From positions 34,375,831 through 34,439,830 of the forward strand of contig NC_049979.1 in assembly GCF_000003815.2 (NCBI RefSeq): a stretch of 64,000 nucleotides of DNA, read 5' to 3'. The notes below the pieces were generated by a model. It had not been told where the DNA came from and did not search any database. It saw nothing but the letters and a program-made list of their open reading frames with translations. Every line of letters begins with the position of its first letter. Within the stretch, counting starts at the first letter, position 1. Of the stretch, positions 43,601-55,709 are shown in pieces. Made by a program: the position numbers and the translations under genes. Source of the DNA: Branchiostoma floridae. Taxonomy: Eukaryota; Chordata; Leptocardii; Amphioxiformes; Branchiostomatidae.

Positions 43601-46151
43601 GTCTCGGCCAGGTTTGTACTTCAGAACGTATTCTAAGCGACAACCCTTACATCACGACAACAACTAATTTCCTCTGGTACCGAACAATCGGGCACGCAGC
43701 TTTGGTACATTGAATAATCAAACCACGTAAGGCGTGTTGTGCCCTCAGCCCTTAGCTTTAAGGATTGATTGTAATGTTGATAGTCTGTCTATGAAGGGGT
43801 GCAACGTCAATATAAAAAGTCATTCGTCTTCTAATGTATCGTTCTATTATCATTTTTTCCGGCTGCATTCTTGACGACCGATGACTTAAACGGATCTTCC
43901 CCTCCTAGTACCTTGAGGAACTCGGACAACCTATCAAGATATTCGCAGACATTCTTCACTCCCACCTTCTCGGTGTTCAACTCAGCTTGAAGCTGATCCG
44001 TGATGGTGTGGAGACGGACATCTCGCGAGATGACAACTACGACTACAACCTGCAGTACATGAGGCAGATGGGGGAAGAGATTGCCATCTACCCGGTAGGT
44101 GGCGCTCGCTCTCGTGAATCTCTCGCTCTCTCCCGTTCTCTCTCTCCTCCTCCACGACGATTTCCTCGGTTGATCTCGAACTGTTTTGTTCGTACGAAGC
44201 GCACCGCTTCTTCGATACCTGATACTGGAATGCAACGGTTCGCAAACAGTTCTCTTAGGCCAAATCCGATTACGTCTAGCCTGAATACAATCCTTCGTAG
44301 TGACGCTGGTTCAATACTATCGCTTACTAACCATGGTTACGGAGGATGGTACTCAGGCTACATTGCGTCACCCCAGTATAATTCTCAGTCTACAGAAAGC
44401 CTTTAGTGACTCTTAGTCATTTACTCAAACTTTTGAGATGACGTTTCTATGTTGACTGTTACAGGGAGACACTCTGGTGATGGAGTGCAGCTATCGTTCT
44501 ACTGACCAAGACAACGTTGTTTACGTAAGTCTATGGTTCCCTTCATTCCAGACCCATGCTGTGATGTAGTTCTGCACTTTGTTGTCGTCTATGCTCCGTT
44601 CCGTTGATGCTAAATGCACAGTCTCCATTTTAGCTTTTACCGCTAGTCACACTAGTGTTTTCCTCTTCTAAGTGTTTCGATTTTTCGATTCATGTTTATG
44701 TTGTTTAACAGCGATGTTATGGACCAGAACACTCATATTGTTTCAACATTTCTACGTCCCAAATGACAGGGCGGTCTAGGTGCTCTTGAGGAGATGTGTA
44801 TGGACTTCGTGTTTTACTACCCGAAATCCAAGCTACGAAGCTGCGACAGCCAGCCGTCATCCAGCAGGACCCTCGGCTTCGTAGGGGTGGAAGATTATAT
44901 CCCGTAAGATTTTTTTCATCGTCATCATATTTCATATTCCACCTATTCCACATCTAACGTTCCCGAATTCCCTGCTCAATTACAGAATAACTCCCAAATG
45001 AGTTTTGCAAGCAAAATATTACCAGCCTGATTATGTATGACCTATTTCTCCATCTGCCCCTTTATGGTAAGGTTTTCATGACCAGTGTACTCTACCATTG
45101 TAGTGATCCTTTCCAAATCCTGGCACCACCAAGTTTGGTGAACAAGTCCTATGAAGACGTGATGGAGGGTTTCCAGTGGACAGGTGAAGGGGCGCAGCAG
45201 TTCTCCTCACACATCCTGGACGGAAACTTCAGCACATTCTGTTTGGGCATGGGCAACGGCTCTGCAGACTATTACGTAAGTATACTACAGTGTACTTAAA
45301 TCACAAGAGTAATGATAACACTGTTGATTGATATTACGTTAGGTCTTTTGCTGTCAACTATGCATGGCGAACATTCTCTTTGCCCCCCAGTGGTCCTTTT
45401 ACCCGTGATGGTATGAAAGAATATGTCACCAATCTGTCAATGAATATAGGGTCCACCATTGCATAGCAGCCACCTTTGCATAGCAGCCACCTGGCCATAG
45501 TGGCCACTTTTTGTCGGTCCCTTGGATTCGTAATGATTAAGAAATAGGCTTAGCGGCCACCTGTCCAACGCGGCCACGGCCACACGATTTCCGGTCCCGT
45601 TGATACAGAAACACTGCCTATTGCAACCATACTGCAGCCTTATGTCGCCTTGCACCGAGTTTGAAATTGTAGTTTGCGAGGATTTCGAGTTCCTGACAGG
45701 GTCATTTTGGCGGTAGCAGAAGGTATACATGCCTTTGCCATGCCATGAAAGTCTTTGTCGGTGAATGTTACTTGGTGAGAAAGATTAGTGGGAACTGAAA
45801 TCATGTGTAGCTTGGTCATGGTCAATTGATCAAGATTTTCTCTATAGCGGCCACCTGTCTATAGTGGCCATATTTCCCCAGTCCCTTGACTGGCCGCTAT
45901 AGACAGGTTTGACTGTACATGAACCAACGACATAAAATGTAACGACAAAGATGAACCTACACGGTCCTATTCTTTCTGCGGAACTACAGCTGAAACCGAT
46001 GAGAGAGATGCCCTTACCCCGCGGGGCAAGGGTACATCCGCCGGACCCCTGCAGCCGGACTGCCTCCAGCGCCTACCGCCCGCGGCTCGCTGCACTTCAC
46101 GTCTGGGCCACTGCCTTCCTGATGCTGTCGTGTCAAGTTTTGCACAAGTAA
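40625..46151 (+). CDS. MOXD1: DBH-like monooxygenase (MOXD1 type)
   Basis: Twelve exons: 40625-40900, 41690-41836, 42095-42277, 42373-42459, 42669-42860, 43169-43271, 43445-43611, 43909-44094, 44465-44524, 44770-44903, 45104-45275, 45951-46151, giving 635 residues, near the ~610 usual for MOXD1. Signal peptide ~1-24, then a DOMON domain (GWVGLGLSPNGGMPGSDIVI, GWVKDGKAHLT). The copper type II ascorbate-dependent monooxygenase core has both copper sites: DRKHHIVK (His227/228), LVHHFLVYKC (His245/246), ILHSHLLG (His402/404) and EEMCMDF (Met476). It would hydroxylate an unknown substrate in the secretory pathway. Intron 4 has a GC donor. The last exon encodes a hydrophobic tail (WATAFLMLSCQVLHK) for membrane or GPI attachment; its acceptor is weak, and the alternative is a stop at 45297-45299 just after exon 11. 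Confidence 0.88.
41358..41558. repeat. Fold-back element in monooxygenase intron 1
   Basis: The arms 41358-41442 and 41482-41558 are near-perfect inverted repeats of about 80 bp (TGGCGTTTATTATTTGGGGG against its inverse), with a ~40-nt centre that holds a third copy of TTTTCAACATAT. It is a compact MITE or fold-back element with no coding frame. Confidence 0.75.
45449..45919. mobile_element. Degraded Tigger/pogo-like DNA transposon in the last monooxygenase intron
   Basis: The right end reads, on the minus strand, CAGTCAAACCTGTCTATAGC after TA, with repeated CGGCCACCTGTCTATAGTGG inside. The left end holds the matching ATAGTGGCCACTTTTTGTCGG block but is eroded. The termini resemble Tc1/mariner pogo-group ends. 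No transposase frame remains. Confidence 0.5.
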
Positions 46152-46155
46152 TAAA
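46150..46155 (+). terminator. AATAAA overlapping the monooxygenase stop codon
   Basis: The stop TAA (46149-46151) runs directly into AATAAA. Using it would leave almost no 3' UTR. A second signal lies at 46854-46859. Confidence 0.35.
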
Positions 46156-46176
46156 GATGTCTGATTTTACGAAGAA

Positions 46177-46178
<2 letters not shown>

Positions 46179-46249
<71 letters not shown>
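46179..46249. repeat. (GT)n microsatellite
   Basis: An uninterrupted run of about 35 GT dinucleotides just 3' of the monooxygenase gene. Confidence 0.95.
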
Positions 46250-46251
<2 letters not shown>

Positions 46252-46853
46252 CGTGAACTATCTGTGTGAACGTCTGGGCCACAGCCTCCCTGACAAGTTT
46301 TACACATCTAACAACTTGAGATGCTTGATTGTGTGGTTGTGAGGTAGATTCCATATCTGCCTCTTTTCAATGGCATTCATAGCATTGTTAAGAACAGTTA
46401 AATTGTGTCCATTCATTAAACACTTTAACAAGTTAAGACTATGATGGGAAAAACAATTTAGATATCTTGCTACCTGAGTGTACACCTAGCAACACACGTA
46501 TAATGCACAGATGAAAGTATTACAATATCACAAATTTAGTCGATTTGACCCTTTTCGAATTTATGCTTTCTTAACTGTCCTCAAGAAAAAAATAGTTTGA
46601 CGTGGAAAAGACATGTGTATGTTTTGAATATATGCTGCAAATCTAGCTGACCCTATGGTTTTTTGGGGTGTGTGTTTGAACTATCAGTGGATGATAACCT
46701 GCATCTGGAAGATTCATATGGCAAAAGAATGTACCTTGCATATCGCTTATTGGTCATCTTTAAAGTCCTGTGTCTAGTATCAAGACATGGACCTTGTCAT
46801 AACAAATTGTTTTTATTTTCCGTGTGTGCCGTATAACTTCTTTTTGAAAGTAC

Positions 46854-46859
46854 AATAAA
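46854..46859 (+). terminator. Alternative distal polyadenylation signal
   Basis: AATAAA 700 nt after the monooxygenase stop, in an AT-rich context. Confidence 0.35.
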
Positions 46860-49018
46860 ATTGGTACCATGGTCATTGTGTTTGTTGTGTATACGTCCTT
46901 CTCTCTTGATTTAAAAGGCCACAACAACGTTACAATTTTCAGTTCTCTGACCGCCAGCTCCGATACCATCTGATGAAGACAGCACATCTCAATCCATGTT
47001 TGTTTGTTCGAACCTTTGTTTATTTATGAAATCTCAAATCGGCCCACTGGCCGCTTTTCATTGACTGGTCATGAGGGAAGAGGGAAGTCATATATCACAA
47101 AATATATCACAGAGGTACAGATTACATCATTTAAAGTTCCAAGACATTGTACATGTACTTGTACATGTTTTACACATGTATAGCACAAAAACATAATGGT
47201 GAGTGCTAGTGCATGATTTGAGTCCGTTTGCTTTGGTGGACTATGAGTAGAGCTGATTAATAGATTAAGGAGCCGATCATGAACTGAGTAACACCCTTGT
47301 GCGAATATTACATAGAAAGGTACGCGGATGCTGGAACTGACTATTTCAAGATATATATATATCTACATTTATTATGTACAAACATACACACGTAGGGCTG
47401 ATTCACACCTCTCATACTTCAGGCAGTTTTGACACCACCAATGTAGCAATGTTTACATACGTACCAACTTGTCCAAGGGTGATAAGAAATACTTGCAAAG
47501 ACTTACAAGAAATTAAGCTTCAGTAGCTTGGGGTCCAGTCTTGTTAGATTAATTTGCACAGGTTCGCTACCGGCAGTCGCTATCCCATCTTGTTAGCGTG
47601 GCCGGACCAAAGCTACCAAGACTGAACTCCAGGCTAACACTACTCTCTACGTCTAACCTATCAGTTGTCTGCATGGTTCACGGTCTCATATCTGCGCTCT
47701 TCTTACATCTCACAAAACTCTCAACCATCCGATAACTAATAAGTAGTAATCCCAAAGAATAACACAAAAACGTCCCTTGCAAGCAGTTCAAAGATGGAGG
47801 ACAAAGTAAGTCGGCATTACATCTCAATAATTCAATGATTTCTGCACAATCGAGAGGAAGACATTAGTGGACTGTTAACTGGGTGCTTACCGGGCCTCAA
47901 CACATATTAATTATCGTCATAAATTAGCCCTTGCCATGACCTCAAAGCACTCATTGTCATGAGCAACACTATGGATGAACTACACTAGGAAGGCTGGTTT
48001 CAAAGGCCTTTGTTGTTGTGAAATAAACGTTAAGTTCAGGCTCAGAGTGGGTAGCAACCGAGGAGTTGCCACTGTAGAAAGTGGTCAGATGTGGAGTTAT
48101 AACTGATAGGAGGTGTGTTGTATGTGTTTACATGGCGGAAGTAAATTCTCCTTTAATTGTCGTCGCCCCGAACAGGGATAGAGTCAACTCCAGGTCACAG
48201 AGAGTCAACTCCAGGTCACAGAGAGGGGATCCAGACAATATTTTTAACTTTTCTAAATAAAAACGTTCAGACTATTTTAGATAAAAGAGTTCATTCACAA
48301 TAATTCTAAATTGTTCAAAAATTTAAGAAATCATGACAATCTGTCCACCCTTTCTCGAGTTATTCTCTTTCAGAGAGAATGAATGTATATACAAAAATTG
48401 GCCCCTGTGCTAAAAAAAAGCCGCTAGACTTCCACCGAATACTCCCAGTCCCAAGAGCTATCCGCTACTAAAAAATCATGAGCCTAGCACTTACAGAAAA
48501 TCTGACCTCAAAATTTTACTCTCTGCTGCATTACTGTATGTTCCCCCTTTGTTGGACTTCCCTCTTTATTACCCCTAGTCCAACAAATATCATGGAGATC
48601 CAGCCTCAATTTCTTGTCCACAGCCAAACGTTCTCACATACATAGTCCGCTCTAGTACCAGGTGAACCATGTTCAAACTTGACATTCATTCACACAACCA
48701 CTTTTTACCTACGAAATGTCCTGAATATTCTTTCACACTTTCATAAGTTATGTTGTCCACAAGCAAATACATGAAAGTATACAAAGCCAGCTTCAGTACC
48801 GTAGAAAAACACCATTTTCTTATAACTGAGTGCTCATTTTTGTCTGCAGCAGAATGTGTCCTCTGTGTAACCTTTTCCTAACCTGTAGGAAAAAGTGTGG
48901 CAATTAAAATTATTGCCATGGCGACGGTGTTATTGTTTATAAGTAAAAAAAAAGATTGTTGTTATTAATGGATTTTAATAGTCGTATTTCATTCGCCTGA
49001 CGATTAATGTTCAGAGAG

Positions 49019-49485
49019 CTTTTATTTATTTATTATTTATTTATTATTTATTTATTATTTATTTATTATTTATTTATTATTTATTTATTATTTATTTATT
49101 ATTTATTTATTATTTATTTATTATTTATTTATTATTTATTTATTATTTATTTATTATTTATTTATTATTTATTTATTATTTATTTATTATTTATTTATTA
49201 TTTATTTATTATTTATTTATTATTTATTTATTATTTATTTATTATTTATTTATTATTTATTTATTATTTATTTATTATTTATTTATTATTTATTTATTAT
49301 TTATTTATTATTTATTTATTATTTATTTATTATTTATTTATTATTTATTTATTATTTATTTATTATTTATTTATTATTTATTTATTATTTATTTATTATT
49401 TATTTATTATTTATTTATTATTTATTTATTATTTATTTATTATTTATTTATTATTTATTTATTATTTATTTATTATTTATTTATC
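49019..49485. repeat. 11-bp minisatellite (TTTATTTATTA)n
   Basis: About 42 near-identical 11-bp units. Because 11 is not a multiple of 3, all frames on this strand stay open and give a false FIIYLLFIYYL repeat protein. Confidence 0.97.
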
Positions 49486-49638
49486 TCCGGTACAGCTGTG
49501 GCCAATAACTCCTCTGCAGGCTAAACTCCTTCCCATTTGCCACAGCAAGATCTGCTTGGAGATTACTGGGATGCTACCGTCTAGGATTATACCCACCAAA
49601 ACAACACAAAACGTCAGAAAATGTAGAATTTTGAGTTT

Positions 49639-49644
49639 TTTATT
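49639..49644 (-). terminator. AATAAA polyadenylation signal of the Spot14-like gene
   Basis: TTTATT on the plus strand, about 50 nt after the stop codon, matching the signal at 258-263 in the duplicate. Confidence 0.55.
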
Positions 49645-49691
49645 ATCATTTCTCACACTCACTCTGCGCTATGTCACCGTTGACTCTACAT

Positions 49692-50636
49692 TCACAGTCG
49701 CTCCTCATATTTCTCCGTGATGAAGCGAGCAGTCGAGGAAAGCTTGTCTAAGATAGCAGATAGGTTCGATATTTTTCTTTGTATCAGTACCATCGTATGT
49801 TTTATTTGATCACTACTGTCTTCATAGCACGACAGATACATTTTTCCTTCGTTAAACTGAGTTCTCAGCTTCTTGAGTGATTCATAAAGTTCGTACAGGT
49901 CACAGTCTCGTAACGGTGTCGGAAGACTTCTTGTAAGGTCGAGGTCTTCTGAAATATGACTTAGTCGTGTTGGGACGAGAATGGTAGCTTCCATTTTGTC
50001 GACATCCAGAAGGAACTGATCAATCGAAATCCTCATAGAAGTTGAGTAATTTTCACGAAACAGTCCAAGCTTATAAGCTTTACTGACTAATGCTGAAGAG
50101 GTAGCCATCCCTCTGCTCAGAGAGACATGTGTCTGGTTGGTGTACGCCTTACTGAATACCAAAGGTGATTGGGCCTTATCGTAGACTTGTGCTGTCAAGG
50201 TTTGTGGTTTTGATGTGTCTACGGCTGTTTTGAAGCTTCTATTAGTAACTGGTTTGTTCTGAAACAAATCCTTCGTAGACTCGATGGTCATACATTCTTT
50301 GCGTACTCTCTTGGTCATCGAAACGTCGTCATTTTCTTTAGCCTTTGTGGGAATTTGTTGTTTTTTAATTGACGATACCATGATGTCAAAGATGCTCAGC
50401 AGAAGTGGCGCACATTCACTCAGGCGTTCTCGTAGACTATGGTCGTCGGTGATGAGGCTAACAGCAGACCCTATTCCATTAAAGCAAATCAGAGAGCTCT
50501 CTCTGCTTATATCATCAAGAACGAACCTCATCAACTCTTCATTGATAGCGGGGATTTTATAGGCAGTCTGTGCGACTTCAAACGCCCTATAGCTAACAAG
50601 AACATCACACAATGAAGCCATCTTCGAGGTTGTCAT
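49692..50636 (-). CDS. Spot14/MID1IP1-like protein
   Basis: A single coding exon of 314 residues. The C-terminal third follows the Spot14 family pattern: YSTSMRISIDQFLLDVDKME with ATILVPTRL corresponds to the family's LFNAMNRF...MDQTVMVPSLL; DLYELYESLKKLRTQFNEG to DMYxxYxLLKSIRNDIEWG; and the final helix SNLSAILDKLSSTARFITEK to LHTVLSKLTRKANxLTNRYKQ. Family members bind and polymerise acetyl-CoA carboxylase or tune lipogenesis, and MID1IP1 binds midline-1. The N-terminal ~135 residues are helical and unlike vertebrate members, making the protein about twice the usual length. An acceptor (TTTGTTTGCAG, exon from 50670) lies 34 nt before the ATG, so a 5' UTR exon is expected upstream. The upstream exon was not located. 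Confidence 0.7.
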   Translation of the reverse strand: MTTSKMASLCDVLVSYRAFEVAQTAYKIPAINEELMRFVLDDISRESSLICFNGIGSAVSLITDDHSLRERLSECAPLLLSIFDIMVSSIKKQQIPTKAKENDDVSMTKRVRKECMTIESTKDLFQNKPVTNRSFKTAVDTSKPQTLTAQVYDKAQSPLVFSKAYTNQTHVSLSRGMATSSALVSKAYKLGLFRENYSTSMRISIDQFLLDVDKMEATILVPTRLSHISEDLDLTRSLPTPLRDCDLYELYESLKKLRTQFNEGKMYLSCYEDSSDQIKHTMVLIQRKISNLSAILDKLSSTARFITEKYEERL

Positions 50637-52514
50637 TATTAGGTGCAGTGGTGCCTTCTTGTTGGTCTACCTGCAAACAAAATAGATCATAAGTGAATAA
50701 TTATGGATTTCTTAGTTTCTTTGAACAAATTTAGACGTTCTTTCAACCGTGACGAAGGCAACTGCCGAAAAGTTTACAGTTCGTCAAAAATTCTGTTCTC
50801 CAGTTATACATTGTGAAAACCATTTCCCTTCCCCTTTCTTCGTCACACACTTCTGATGATTAGCAAAACGGGTAGAATGAGTGGGTCTTATTACGTTAAT
50901 CGCAGTCTTCTTAGGCTTACCAGAAATGTTAAACCCAGAATAGTGTCTAGCCCTTGAACAACGAATTACTTCCTCCAATCTTCGAACTTTGCAGTCAGAC
51001 TCTGTGTAACGACGGCTTGTCAAATAAGAAACTCGACCAGTAAAAATGTGCCAATGGTAAACATCGCGAACGGTATTTGCGGACTGCTGACTCTGCGCCC
51101 TAGATCTCTTTGTAGCCAGATTTTTTTATCTCTCTCACAGAAAGATATTTTTTAAATATTCACACCTGTAAACATGTTTAACCTCCTAGCTGACACAAGT
51201 GTGAATATTTAAAAAATCAGGCGGTACACGGCCGAACACTAAACCCTTGAATGATTTTATTAGATATATGCACATGGCTGGATAGACACAATCAAGGCTA
51301 CTATCTACAATTGGCCTATCAATCGAATTTCTCATGACTCCAAGAGTCACTGTTGCCTACACAGAAATAAACATGCATAACTTAGCAAAACAAGTTGGAT
51401 GTTAGTTAATTCCAGAACTGGCGTTTCCTTCTCTGTTTGATCAATTGAAGCAAATACGGCCCCCATGTGCCACACGCGAGTTGCACAAAAATAAGTCCTG
51501 TTTGTGTTGTTTCTGAAACGGTAGGTTGATCTGCAAAACACCCTCAGGTCTATGGAAATCAATGTCATTTACAGGCCTGAAACATTCGGGTTGGGACATA
51601 ACATATATGTTATGCATGCGTTCGGTACTATTAAGCACATTAGTAAGGACATTTTAAATGGGACTGTAAGCGTTATCATAAAACAAATCAACTTTCCACT
51701 ATGTCAAAAGAACATTTTCCAATCATTTTAAATAAAATGATTTCAACGGATGAATCTATATTCAGATGCTATCAGACATAGATCGTTACGAAACATTATG
51801 TGTCCCCACATCCAGACAGTAAAGTTACGAAGACACGAGACAAAGTTGACTCTACTTGGTTAGTACAACACGGATAAGGTGGTATCTCACTGACCTTGGG
51901 CATCTGTTACGGTACTTTGGAGTTATCAAACGCTGTGTGGACCTTGAGTTAGTACTGCGTTCCTAAACTCACTAAATTAGGGGGACATGTCCATCAGTTG
52001 CAAGTCCGCACCTGAATCAAATGTATCCGCTTCGACTCTCCCGATCTCAGCACATTAATGCTTTTGAATAACATCACATGACCCTGCTCGCTAAAGTTGG
52101 CTTCTCCGCAATCTTTACGTAGACCTAATATCTTGGCCTTTCATGTCCCTCAAGTGACCGGACAAGTTAAGGGTGCCACATTACAGCCTACTGTTCATAA
52201 TGCCAACATCACTGTCTGGCCCTGACGTTTCATTGTTTGCCTGAAACAATCAAGCTGTCAGAAACGGAACATTCTATTATTTCCAAGGGAGAAATATGGC
52301 CTAGTACAATTCTAAAGTAATCTAGATGTAATGAAGAAAGATGAAGACATTTCTAAGGATACAAAGACTAAAGAATCTAATCCCTCATTCTTAAACTCTA
52401 TCTCTGTTAGGTTGATGTGATGTTCAGGGTAGATTTATGTACTTTTCCATAAAAACGCTACCTTATAAAGGCCCCCTCTCACTTGACGTGCGGCACGCTT
52501 GCGGCATTGCTGCG

Positions 52515-52614
52515 NNNNNNNNNNNNNNNNNNNNNNNNNNNNNNNNNNNNNNNNNNNNNNNNNNNNNNNNNNNNNNNNNNNNNNNNNNNNNNNNNNNNNN
52601 NNNNNNNNNNNNNN
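52515..52614. other. Assembly gap of exactly 100 N
   Basis: A 100-N placeholder inside a repeat-rich region. The flanking repeat CGTCCAAGATGTCCCTAT has a second copy at 54,551, so the gap probably results from repeat collapse. Confidence 0.98.
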
Positions 52615-52944
52615 CGTCCAAGATGTCCCTATGTCTTTTGCATTATAGCTTTGACTATCATCTTCTGTGAGAGCAGGAACGTAACAAGGAGAGAGGTGAA
52701 AACTAACGTTTAACTTGCGTTCCGTTGAGATATTGACTTAAAATTATTTTAAAGTTGAAATTACACATGGATAATGACAAATGTCCCTATGAATTATATG
52801 CCAATGTTCACTTCTGAACTCCCAATGATTCGACATTTACAGCTTTACTGCACGTGTACTCAAGTTAGTAGTTTTGTATCTTATTTAAACAGTGCCACGT
52901 ATTAAGTATAGATAGAAGGAAAAGGTAGTCTTTTACCTCTCCGA

Positions 52945-53105
52945 CCGAAGTCAGGTACCCATTTTTACACCTGGGTGAAGTGAGGAAAGTCGTGTAAATT
53001 GCCTTTCCTAAGTTCACAACGTCGGAGGGACGGTGGTTATCGAACTCGGGACCTCCAGGCTCCTAGTCCAACATTCTACCAGTTATGCCACACACGACGC
53101 CACAG
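52945..53105 (-). mobile_element. tRNA-derived SINE, minus strand
   Basis: The reverse complement shows TGGCATAACTGGTAGAATG (A-box region), GAGTTCGATAACC (B box), then the GGAAAGGCAATTTACACGAC body. Part of a longer repeat also present at 54,838-55,000. Confidence 0.65.
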
Positions 53106-54837
53106 AATATTATCATATTCTTTACCCTAACTCGTATTTTCCCGGAGCTAACGTAGGTACGGATATTGATATGTCAGAAGAAGATGGTGCACGAACCATC
53201 ACAGTCAACCCTATCAAAGTTCCTTTCATCTACATCAATCGAATTTCTGGTGACTTCACGAGTCGCCGTTGCCTACACAGAACTAAACTTGCATCAGCAA
53301 ACAAATTGGATATCAGTTAATCCCTGAACTGGCGTTTCCTTGTGTGTTTGCCGCAAATGCGATCCCACGCGTGAAGAGAAAAAAGGTTGCTTTTTTATGA
53401 CAAAATGCCTGATCTAAAAGCCATAAATGACATAACTCATTAATCCACCAATATATAACTGGTCCTTACATCTGACGAATTTTTACTATATTCGAAGAGC
53501 AAAATTGATCATGTGCAAATTCTGTCCTTAAGACAAACAGGGGATGCCAGACGTTCGTGTTCTTGAGTCTTTGTGCCGGGCTTAACTTAATGGGAATCAA
53601 ATATCCTGTTTGTGCTTTTCAGACCTCAGCACATTAATGTACTGTTTGCTAAAGGCCTCTTCTCCGCAATCTTTACGTATACCGGATTGCATTATATCTT
53701 GGCATTTCATGTCCCTCAAGTGACCGAGCAAGTTAAGGTTACCACATTACAGCCTATTGTTTATAATGTCAACATCACTGTCTGTCCCTGGCGTTTCCTT
53801 GTTTGCCTGAAACAATCAAGCTGACAGAAACGGAAAATTCTCCTATTTCCAAGGAAGAAATATAGCCTAGTACAATTCTAAAGTAATCTAGATGTAATGA
53901 AGAAAGATGAAGACATTTCTAAAAATACAAAGATCAAAAGCATCTAATGATTCATTCTTAAACTCTACCTCTGTTAGGTTTCTGTGATGTGAAGGGTCCA
54001 TAAAAGACGTTATCTTGTAAATCAAACTGTGGTCTCTGGATTTAAAATAGCCTCCATGAAACCTTTTGTTCATGGTGTCAACACCACTGTCCGGCCTCAG
54101 TGTTCCCATGTTCCTTCTCATGCTGCCAAGACGAAACATTCTCTTTTTTCTTAGGAAGAAAAGTAGCCATCTACAACTCAAAGACAATACAGTTGTAATC
54201 ATAAAGTCATTTCTAAGGATACACAAACTAAAAACATCTAATACTTCATTCTTAATATCTACTTCAGTAACGAAGGTTTCTGTGTTCTGAAGTGTTGTAC
54301 TTTTCCATAAAAAAGTTACCTTGTAAATCAAACTGTGGTCTCTGATTCATGGCAACGGGATGAGGGGAAAAGTTCAAGTCATCCTGGCCATGGAAGGGGA
54401 AAAGTTCAAGTCATCCTGGAAGGGGAAAAGTCCAAGTCATCCTGGAAGACTTTACACCGCCCCATGTGTTATTGAGACACGAGCATGAACTAAAGAAGAC
54501 AAGACACCGTCGAATATTTTTATGACATCAAGGAAATTTGTTTACGCCTATGTCCAAGATGTCCCTATTTCTTTTGTGATTATAGCTTTGAAAACAGGAA
54601 CGTAAAAATACAAAGGAGAGAAGTGAAAACTAACGTTGAACTTGCGTTCCGTTGAGATATTGACTTGTATAATGACAAATGTCCCTATAAATTACATGCC
54701 AACGTTAACTTCTGAACTCCCAATAGTTCGACATTTACAGCTTTACTACACGTGCACTCAAGTTAGTAGTTTTATAACTTATTTTAACAGCCACATACCA
54801 AGTATAGACAGAAGGAAAAGGTTGTCTTTTAGCTCCC

Positions 54838-55000
54838 CGACCGAAGTCAGGTACCCATGTTTACCTGGGTGATGAAGTGAGGAAAGTCGTGTAAATTGCC
54901 TTTCCTAAGGTCACAACGTCGGAGGGACGGCGGTTACCGAACTCGGGACCTCTAGGATCAGAGTCCAATATTCTACCAGTTATGCCACACGCGACGCCAC
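54838..55000 (-). mobile_element. tRNA-derived SINE, minus strand, second copy
   Basis: Same head and body as the SINE at 52,945, carried on the same larger direct repeat, so the pair arose by duplication of the whole block rather than by two insertions. Confidence 0.6.
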
Positions 55001-55609
55001 AAAATATTATTATATTTTTTACACTCCCTCGTATTTTCACGTAGCTAACATAGGTACGGATATTGATATATCACAACAAGGTGGTGCACGAACCATCACA
55101 GACAACCCTATCTAAATTTGATTTGCGTACTTTGTTGGCGTAAGCTCCTTTCATCTACGTCAATCGAATTTCTCGTGACTTCACAAGTAACCGTTGCCTA
55201 CGTACATACACGGACATAAACTTGCGTTACTTAGCAAACAAATTGGATATCAGTTAATGACAATGACAATTGCAATGACATTTATTGCATATTCTTGCCC
55301 AACATGGGCTAAATGCATTGTGTTGTAGGTATTTGTGTAGGCCGGGGATCCGAGCGTTGTATTTTGAGGCCGATAGCCCGGTTGCGCGTCGGTCGACGAA
55401 ATAGGTATCCGATGTCACGGTCACTCCTCGCTCGTTATTTTACGTTGCAAACGTCGCTGTTTGAAAACTGACATCGCTTTTTTGAAAGCCGACGTCGAAA
55501 CCCGACGTCGAAACTCTTGCGAAATCCGACGTCGGTTTTTGAAAAACGCCATCGCTTTTGAAGATTCGAAATGTGTTTTTATAAGCACCTACCGTGTTAA
55601 TCCCGGCTC

Positions 55610-55709
55610 NNNNNNNNNNNNNNNNNNNNNNNNNNNNNNNNNNNNNNNNNNNNNNNNNNNNNNNNNNNNNNNNNNNNNNNNNNNNNNNNNNNNNNNNNNN
55701 NNNNNNNNN
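55610..55709. other. Assembly gap of exactly 100 N
   Basis: A 100-N placeholder directly beside the inner boundary of the right inverted-duplication arm (about 55,740). Confidence 0.98.

Larger units (their letters stand above)
46160..48815. other. Intergenic region without a gene
   Basis: Contains the GT repeat, AATAAA at 46854-46859 (possible distal 3' end of the monooxygenase), and a 21-bp tandem pair at 48,181-48,222 (GAGTCAACTCCAGGTCACAG twice). No coding sequence recognised. Confidence 0.55.
48820..49880. repeat. Inverted counterpart of 19-560
   Basis: Includes the last ~60 codons and 3' flank of the Spot14-like gene and the block TGTCTGCAGCAGAATGTGTC (near 48,841), all of which occur inverted at 1-560. 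The minisatellite at 49,019 is absent from the other copy. Confidence 0.75.

Noticed and set aside
46130-46354. Open frames with runs of Val-Cys or Thr-His
   Set aside because: They are products of the (GT)n microsatellite on either strand.
49019-49485. CRISPR-like regular repeat
   Set aside because: It has no spacers and is a plain tandem minisatellite in eukaryotic DNA. No CRISPR array was found anywhere in the window.
49007-49720. 237-residue open frame with a repeating FIIYLLFIYYL peptide
   Set aside because: It is translation of the 11-bp minisatellite; a unit not divisible by 3 and free of stops keeps the frame open. No gene signal.
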